DNA of 64,000 nt from an uncultured Faecalibacterium sp. (GTDB taxonomy: Bacteria; Bacillota; Clostridia; Oscillospirales; Ruminococcaceae): NCBI GenBank assembly GCA_934518555.1, contig CAKSXW010000001.1:20528-84527 (forward strand), given 5' to 3'. The notes below the pieces were generated by a model that had not been told where the DNA came from, ran no database searches, and saw only the letters and a program-made list of their open reading frames with translations. Positions 59,786 through 64,000 of the stretch are shown one piece after another (position 1 is the stretch's first letter; each line of letters starts with the position of its first letter). The position numbers and the translations under genes are program-made.

Positions 59786-60638
59786 AAGCAAACGTTATCT
59801 GGTGGTGGGCCTGGGCCTGCTGGGCGGCAAATACGCCCTGGAGCTGACCCAGGCCGGGTTCCACGTAGACGGCATCAACCGCAGCCAGGGCCATTTGCAG
59901 TATGCCCTGGACCATGGCTACATCCAGAGCGGCAAGACCCAGGATTTTGAGGACCTGGTGGCGCAGGCGGACCATATCATCTTTGGCCTGTACCCCACGG
60001 CCCTGCTGGAGTGGTTCGACACCTACGGCTCCCTGCTGAAGCCCGGCTGCATCTTTACGGATGTGTCCGGCGTCAAGACCGGGCTGGTGGAACCCATCCA
60101 GGCCAAGTGCCCGGCAGGGGTGGAGTTTATTGCCAGCCACCCCATGGCCGGCCGGGAGACCTCCAGCGTGGAGCACGCTGCCGAGGTGAATTTTGCCCCG
60201 GCCAACTTCATCATCACCCCCACTGCCCACAACACCCCGGAGGGCATCCAGTGGGCCAAGGACCTGGCCCAGGTGCTGGGTTTTTGCCACATCTGCACCC
60301 TGACGGTGCAGGAGCACGACCGGATGATCGGCTATGTGAGCCAGCTGTGCCACGCCATTGCCGTAAGCCTCATGTGCGCCAACGACAATACCTCGCTGTG
60401 CGAGTACACCGGCGACTCCTTCCGGGACCTGACCCGGATCGCCCGGATCAACGATAAGATGTGGGCGGAGCTGTTCCTCTGGAACAAGGAGAACCTGATC
60501 AGCGAGATCGACCAGTTCGACCAGGCGTTGCAGCAGATCCGCAACGCCCTGGTGGCCCAGGACCGGGAAAAGCTGGAGCAGATGTTCCGCCTTTCCACCC
60601 AGCGGCGTGCCGCCTTTGACAAAAAACTGCCGGAATAA
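59775..60638 (+). CDS. tyrA: Prephenate dehydrogenase
   Basis: 287 residues. NAD-binding GLGLLGGKYALELTQAGFHVDGIN near 13, DVSGVKTGLVEPI near 95, SHPMAGRETSSVEHA near 120, and a helical C-terminal dimer domain. It makes 4-hydroxyphenylpyruvate for Tyr. There is no ACT domain. Last enzyme gene of the operon. Confidence 0.92.
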   Translation: MLDKSKRYLVVGLGLLGGKYALELTQAGFHVDGINRSQGHLQYALDHGYIQSGKTQDFEDLVAQADHIIFGLYPTALLEWFDTYGSLLKPGCIFTDVSGVKTGLVEPIQAKCPAGVEFIASHPMAGRETSSVEHAAEVNFAPANFIITPTAHNTPEGIQWAKDLAQVLGFCHICTLTVQEHDRMIGYVSQLCHAIAVSLMCANDNTSLCEYTGDSFRDLTRIARINDKMWAELFLWNKENLISEIDQFDQALQQIRNALVAQDREKLEQMFRLSTQRRAAFDKKLPE

Positions 60639-60660
60639 ATCATCCACGGAGGTGTTCCCC

Positions 60661-61614
60661 ATGCCCAAGCAGGAAGGACAAAAAACCAAGCTCCTGGCGC
60701 TGCTGCGGATCCTGGAGCAAAAGACCGACGAGACCCATCTGCTGAACGTACCCCAGCTGGTGGACCTGCTGGAACAGCAGGGCATCCTGGCAGAGCGCAA
60801 AAGCATCTACAGCGATATCGAGACCCTGTGCGCCCTGGGCTACGACATCCAGCTGCGACGGGGCCGGGGCGGCGGCTACTGGCTGGCCAGCCGGGCCTTT
60901 GAGCTGTCGGAGCTGAAGCTGCTGGTGGACGCCGTGCAGTCCAGCAAGGTGATCTCTGCCCGTACCAGCAAAAAGCTCATCCGCAAGCTGGAGGGCCTGT
61001 GCTCGGAATACGAGGGCACCCAGCTCCAGCGTCAGGTGTATGTGGACGGCCGCCCCAAAAGCGACAACCCCACCCTGCTGTACAGCATCGACGCCCTGCA
61101 CACCGCCATCAGCCAGGGCCACCTGGTGCAGTTCCACTACAAGGGCAGCAGCCGCATCGTCAGCCCCTGGCAGCTGGCCTGGGAGGGCGGCTGCTATTAC
61201 CTCATCGCCTACCAGGACGAAAAGCTGCCCCCCGACATCCGCAACTACCGGGTGGACCGCATGACCTATGTAAAGGTGCTGGACCGCCCCCGCCGGGGCA
61301 AGGAGGCCTTTGCCCACTTTGACCTGCCCAGCTACCTGCGAAAGCACTTTAATATGTTTAGCGGCACGGAGTACCGGGTGACCCTGCGGTGCACCAGCGA
61401 CCTGGAGGCCCCCATGCGGGACCGCTTTGGCAAGGACCTGATGTTTTTGCCGGAGGAGGACGGCCACTTCCACTTCGATGTGCCTGTCTGCGTCAGTGAG
61501 CAGTTCTACGGCTGGGTCTGCGGCTTCGGCGGCAAGGTGGAGGTGCTGGCCCCGGACAACGTCCGGGCCGGCCTCCGGGAGATGATCCAGCGGCTGTGGG
61601 AGCAGCACCGCTGA
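60661..61614 (+). CDS. WYL-domain transcription regulator
   Basis: 317 residues from ATG 60661 (GGAGG 8 nt upstream). N-terminal winged helix (VPQLVDLLEQQGILAERKSIYSDI), a middle linker, a WYL domain (LVQFHYKGSSRIVSPWQLAWEGGCYYLIAY) and a C-terminal WCX-like part. WYL domains sense nucleotides or other small ligands. It lies 22 bp after tyrA and may control this operon, but that is only suggested by position. Confidence 0.87.
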   Translation: MPKQEGQKTKLLALLRILEQKTDETHLLNVPQLVDLLEQQGILAERKSIYSDIETLCALGYDIQLRRGRGGGYWLASRAFELSELKLLVDAVQSSKVISARTSKKLIRKLEGLCSEYEGTQLQRQVYVDGRPKSDNPTLLYSIDALHTAISQGHLVQFHYKGSSRIVSPWQLAWEGGCYYLIAYQDEKLPPDIRNYRVDRMTYVKVLDRPRRGKEAFAHFDLPSYLRKHFNMFSGTEYRVTLRCTSDLEAPMRDRFGKDLMFLPEEDGHFHFDVPVCVSEQFYGWVCGFGGKVEVLAPDNVRAGLREMIQRLWEQHR

Positions 61615-61634
61615 GTAGCCCATCGTGCAAATGA

Positions 61635-61673
61635 GCAACGCCCCCATAGGCTTTTAGCCTGTGGGGGCGTTGC
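61635..61673 (+). terminator. Terminator after the WYL gene
   Basis: GCAACGCCCCCA...TGGGGGCGTTGC hairpin with a short imperfect extension to the loop. The T-run is weak. Confidence 0.7.
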
Positions 61674-61685
61674 TGTACAAGCGGT

Positions 61686-61722
61686 TAATATAATTTTGAT
61701 TATGATAGTTCAGATTATATTA
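61686..61722. repeat. 37-bp AT palindrome at the 3' end of the ATPase gene
   Basis: TAATATAATTTTGA ... CAGATTATATTA. It covers the stop codon of the ATPase gene. It differs from 63155-63191 at about six positions. Confidence 0.65.
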
Positions 61723-63146
61723 TTTTTATAAACTGCATCTCCCTGAATCAAAATCAAGTTCGGGTTCTCCGCAGCCATTTCCAACAGTCGATCGGTAAAG
61801 CTGCTCTTGGAGAACAGCCCGTACACAATTTCGTAGCCCTTAAAGGCCGCTGTAAGTTCTTTGGACTGCCCTTTTTCCTGCAAAGCGGAATAGACCGCCA
61901 CATCCACAGGTTTTGTATGGTACTTACACTCACCAAGGAACAGCCGCTTATGCTGATTGTCCACCGCAGCAACGTCGATCTCCGTGTCTCCCTCGTTGTC
62001 GTTGCGCCAGTAAGAGCCAATGCGTGAGGGTGCAAAGTCGATCTGCCCCTTTCGGCACAGCTCCGCAAAGATGTTCCGGCAGATGCTCTCATAAGCGAAA
62101 GCCACAAATTTTTGCTTGAAGTCTTTGCTCATCTCATCCAGTACGATCTGCTGATTGTCCAGTTCCAACTCCCCCTTGAACGGGTACACATAGCGGAACC
62201 AGAAGCGGATGAAGTTGTCCGAAACATCATACAGGCTCTTCCGGGAACGCTCTGGATTCTTTTCTGTGATGGGGACATTTTTGGTGACAAAGCCAAGGTC
62301 GATCAGTGTTTTCAGGTACGGCGTAATAGCTGACGTGTCCTGCCCCATCGTCATGCCGATTTTGCTCAGCTTATGGTTGCCGTCCGAAATCGCTTTCAGC
62401 ACAGAGAAATAATTGATGGGTGTCTGCACTTCCTCGTTGAGCAGGAAATCCGGTTCTTCATACAAAAAGCCATTTTTCGACAGCACCACACGCCGAATCT
62501 GCTCCACCAGCGGCTCGTCCGTCTGGAAAAACTCCATATATTTCGGTACGCCGCCCGTGATGGCATACTGCTCTACAGCCTGCTCAAACGACAGGTTCTG
62601 CGCTTCATATACATCCGTGAATTGCAGCGGCATCAGCCGGATCTGCGCCGTTCTGCGGCCATAGAGAGGGCTGTCGTATGCCAGAGCGTGCTTTTTCATC
62701 ATGCTGATGAGGGAACCGCAGAGAATCAGCATCACATTATGATCTTTCAGCACTTCATCCCATGCGTTTTGCAGAATGGACGGGAAATCCGGGTTCGTCT
62801 TGACCAGATACGGAAATTCATCAATGACAAGCACCTTTTTCTCGTCCGGGTGGTCATCGGCTACTATTTGAAACAGATCAAGCCAGTCGGTGAATGTGAC
62901 CTTGCCGAGCATGGGGTTCTTCGTGGTACGGGAAAGCACTCCGGCAAACCGCTTCATGCTCTGAGCTTCACTTTCTGTGGTAGCCAGAAAGTAGAACGCA
63001 CGTTTATCTTTGATAAACTCTTTGATCAGCGTCGTTTTTCCAACGCGCCGCCTGCCGTAAATCACCACAAAGCCGCTGCCGCATTCTAGTTCCGCATTCA
63101 GCGTTGCCAGTTCGGATGTTCTGCCGATGAAGTCCATGTCATTCAC
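61710..63146 (-). CDS. DUF234-type AAA+ ATPase with PD-(D/E)XK nuclease-like domain
   Basis: 478 residues. Residues ~8-210 are an archaeal-ATPase-type P-loop domain: Walker A YGRRRVGKTTL near 31, Walker B KVLVIDEFPYL near 105 and a sensor-like LILCGSLIS near 140. A helical/winged region follows. The C-terminal DUF234 domain has EIDVAAVDNQ ... LFLGECKYH near 395-415, the Asp-(Glu-x-Lys-like) pattern of PD-(D/E)XK nucleases. It is a single gene with no partner and AT-richer than its neighbours. The function of the family is unknown; a mobile or defence role is plausible. Confidence 0.8.
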   Translation of the reverse strand: MNDMDFIGRTSELATLNAELECGSGFVVIYGRRRVGKTTLIKEFIKDKRAFYFLATTESEAQSMKRFAGVLSRTTKNPMLGKVTFTDWLDLFQIVADDHPDEKKVLVIDEFPYLVKTNPDFPSILQNAWDEVLKDHNVMLILCGSLISMMKKHALAYDSPLYGRRTAQIRLMPLQFTDVYEAQNLSFEQAVEQYAITGGVPKYMEFFQTDEPLVEQIRRVVLSKNGFLYEEPDFLLNEEVQTPINYFSVLKAISDGNHKLSKIGMTMGQDTSAITPYLKTLIDLGFVTKNVPITEKNPERSRKSLYDVSDNFIRFWFRYVYPFKGELELDNQQIVLDEMSKDFKQKFVAFAYESICRNIFAELCRKGQIDFAPSRIGSYWRNDNEGDTEIDVAAVDNQHKRLFLGECKYHTKPVDVAVYSALQEKGQSKELTAAFKGYEIVYGLFSKSSFTDRLLEMAAENPNLILIQGDAVYKNNII

Positions 63147-63154
63147 CTCTCGCT

Positions 63155-63191
63155 TAATATAATTTGAATTATGATAATTTCAATTATATTA
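63155..63191. repeat. 37-bp AT palindrome at the 5' end of the ATPase gene
   Basis: TAATATAATTTGA ... TCAATTATATTA, 9 bp upstream of the ATPase start. It overlaps the probable promoter and ribosome-site region and may be an operator or an element end. Confidence 0.65.
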
Positions 63192-63313
63192 TAGCAGTTC
63201 GGCGCAAGACCGTCAATAGGACGAATCATCGAATTTTCAACATTCAATGTGTGCAAGGAAAAACACGGCTTTCCCGCCGGTGTGCAAAAAGTGTGCAGGG
63301 CCCCAGAAAACGG

Positions 63314-63353
63314 AAAATCCCACGAGGAATCTTGCGATTCTTCGTGGGATTTT
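63314..63353 (-). terminator. Terminator-like hairpin next to the tRNA remnant
   Basis: AAAATCCCACGA-GGAATC / GATTCT-TCGTGGGATTTT stem. Read leftward it directly follows the remnant's CCA, as after a tRNA gene. Confidence 0.7.
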
Positions 63354-63400
63354 GGTGCGCTCGAGGGAACTCGAATCCCTGGCCCTCTGATTAAAAGAAT
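63353..63400 (-). pseudogene. tRNA 3'-end remnant
   Basis: On the minus strand: T-arm AGGGA-TTCGAGT-TCCCT, acceptor 3' strand CGAGCGC, discriminator A and CCA. The acceptor 5' half and the D-arm are absent, and the anticodon region (CTTTTAA) is not a proper stem-loop. It is the pattern left by elements that integrate into tRNA 3' ends. Confidence 0.55.
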
Positions 63401-63666
63401 CCAAGGCGCATCATTCGTCAAATTTCAAAAGTGCGAAGAAACGCCAGTTTTATCGTGTCATCGCAAAATTAATATTTGCACACACCGCATTATTTGCATA
63501 CAGTGTAACGCTTTGCAACCGTTATCCAGCTATTCAGGTGTGCAAAAAGTGTGCAAAAATGTGCAGACGGGCAAAACAAAGCCCAATGGACAAATCAACC
63601 ACCGGTTTTATGGCAGGGTTTAGGACATCCGAACAGACACCAATTGATATAGAAATGAGGTTCACC

Positions 63667-63915
63667 ATGAACAAACTGCTTTCCTGCCGCTTCAATATGG
63701 ACACCAACCGGGTGGAAGCCCGGTTTGAAGATGGCACCACTCTTGCCATCGACTGCGCCGCTGTAGAGGACGAATACGGCAACACCCCGGCACAGCGGGC
63801 AGAACTGGACTGGCTGCTCTACAACAGGCCCTTGGAGTACGCTCAGCTTGTGCTGGGCGGAGAAATCGAGCATTACCTGTCACTGGGCTGTGATCACGGC
63901 AGGCTGGAAGATTAA
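63667..63915 (+). CDS. DUF6061-type small protein
   Basis: 82 residues from ATG 63667 (GAGG 6-9 nt upstream). CRFNMDTNRVEARFEDGTTLAIDC and AELDWLLYNRPLEYAQLVL match a small family common in gut Firmicutes and often found on mobile elements. The longer upstream frame runs through the repeat region and is not supported. The function is unknown. Confidence 0.6.
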   Translation: MNKLLSCRFNMDTNRVEARFEDGTTLAIDCAAVEDEYGNTPAQRAELDWLLYNRPLEYAQLVLGGEIEHYLSLGCDHGRLED

Positions 63916-63932
63916 GCCCCTACAAAGAACAC

Positions 63933-63976
63933 GATGCCCACCGACCTATGGTTTTCGCCATAAGCTGGTGGGCATC
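63933..63976 (+). terminator. Terminator after the DUF6061-type gene
   Basis: GATGCCCACC...GGTGGGCATC stem with CTATGG/CCATAAG inner pairing, followed by TGTTGTT. Confidence 0.7.
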
Positions 63977-64000
63977 TGTTGTTCTGGTTTATAATTCACT

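Larger units (their letters stand above)
63279..63555. repeat. 19-bp direct repeats bracketing an integration scar
   Basis: GGTGTGCAAAAAGTGTGCA occurs perfectly at 63279-63297 and 63537-63555, 258 bp apart. Between them lie a terminator hairpin and a tRNA 3'-end remnant. No gene is supported in 63192-63666. Confidence 0.55.

Noticed and set aside
63249-63623. Plus-strand frame of 124 codons through the scar
   Set aside because: It runs across a terminator and a tRNA remnant (GALEGTRIPGPL-type translation), with no ribosome site or domain.

Overview
The window looks like the chromosome of a GC-rich (roughly 60%) low-branching Firmicute of the Faecalibacterium/Oscillospiraceae kind. The grounds are strong AGGAGG ribosome sites, an LPKTG sortase-anchored protein, an XRE-S24 repressor, the paired TIGR03915/TIGR03916-type DNA repair genes, and dispersed GC-rich palindromic intergenic repeats. 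The genus is an inference from gene content only.

Layout. 1-568: start of a membrane-anchored DUF348/G5 (YabE-like) protein running off the left edge, with a ~310-nt leader behind a good promoter. 1320-4033: an isolated phage-derived cassette (tail fibre, XkdX-like protein, M15 endolysin, XhlA-like protein, holin) with no other phage genes. 4451-8737: a 1428-residue LPKTG surface protein behind a near-consensus promoter and phased GCAACA repeats. 8878-11755: a leftward DNA-repair pair plus an S24 repressor. 11978-12191: two serine tRNA genes. 12130-40505: a complete-looking ~28 kb siphophage prophage inserted in the 3' half of tRNA-Ser(GCU), with 68-bp att repeats. 40604-52178: ordinary housekeeping and membrane genes. 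52398-60638: a full shikimate to phenylalanine/tyrosine operon (pheA-aroB-aroC-aroE/K fusion-aroQ-like-aroF-aroA-tyrA), followed by a WYL regulator. 61686-63191: an ATPase/nuclease gene bracketed by two 37-bp palindromes. 63279-63976: an integration scar with a tRNA 3'-end remnant, then a DUF6061-type gene.

The prophage reads mostly right to left. The divergent immunity region (35.7-36.7 kb) has a CI-like S24 repressor facing a Cro-like gene, with 16-bp palindromic operators. The early/replication genes (34.8-28.2 kb) include a likely iteron origin inside the initiator gene. A late control region (27.4-27.8 kb) has helically phased 7-bp repeats downstream of an ArpU-like activator, then a tRNA-like gene. 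Packaging, head, tail and lysis genes follow (27.3-12.4 kb), including a programmed -1 frameshift in the tail chaperones. AT-rich accessory genes (morons) are a proteasome-fold Ntn-hydrolase with a predicted N-terminal Ser, a DnaQ-BRCT exonuclease and a Fic protein next to the integrase.

The most unusual points are: (1) the phage Ntn-hydrolase lying antisense inside the early operon; (2) the late promoter with phased repeats and a tRNA-like RNA just before the HNH gene; (3) two inverted fibre/lysis modules, one inside and one outside the prophage, that could recombine; (4) an AroQ-like protein in an otherwise complete shikimate operon that lacks the usual catalytic Tyr and His; (5) the ATPase gene framed by repeated palindromes.
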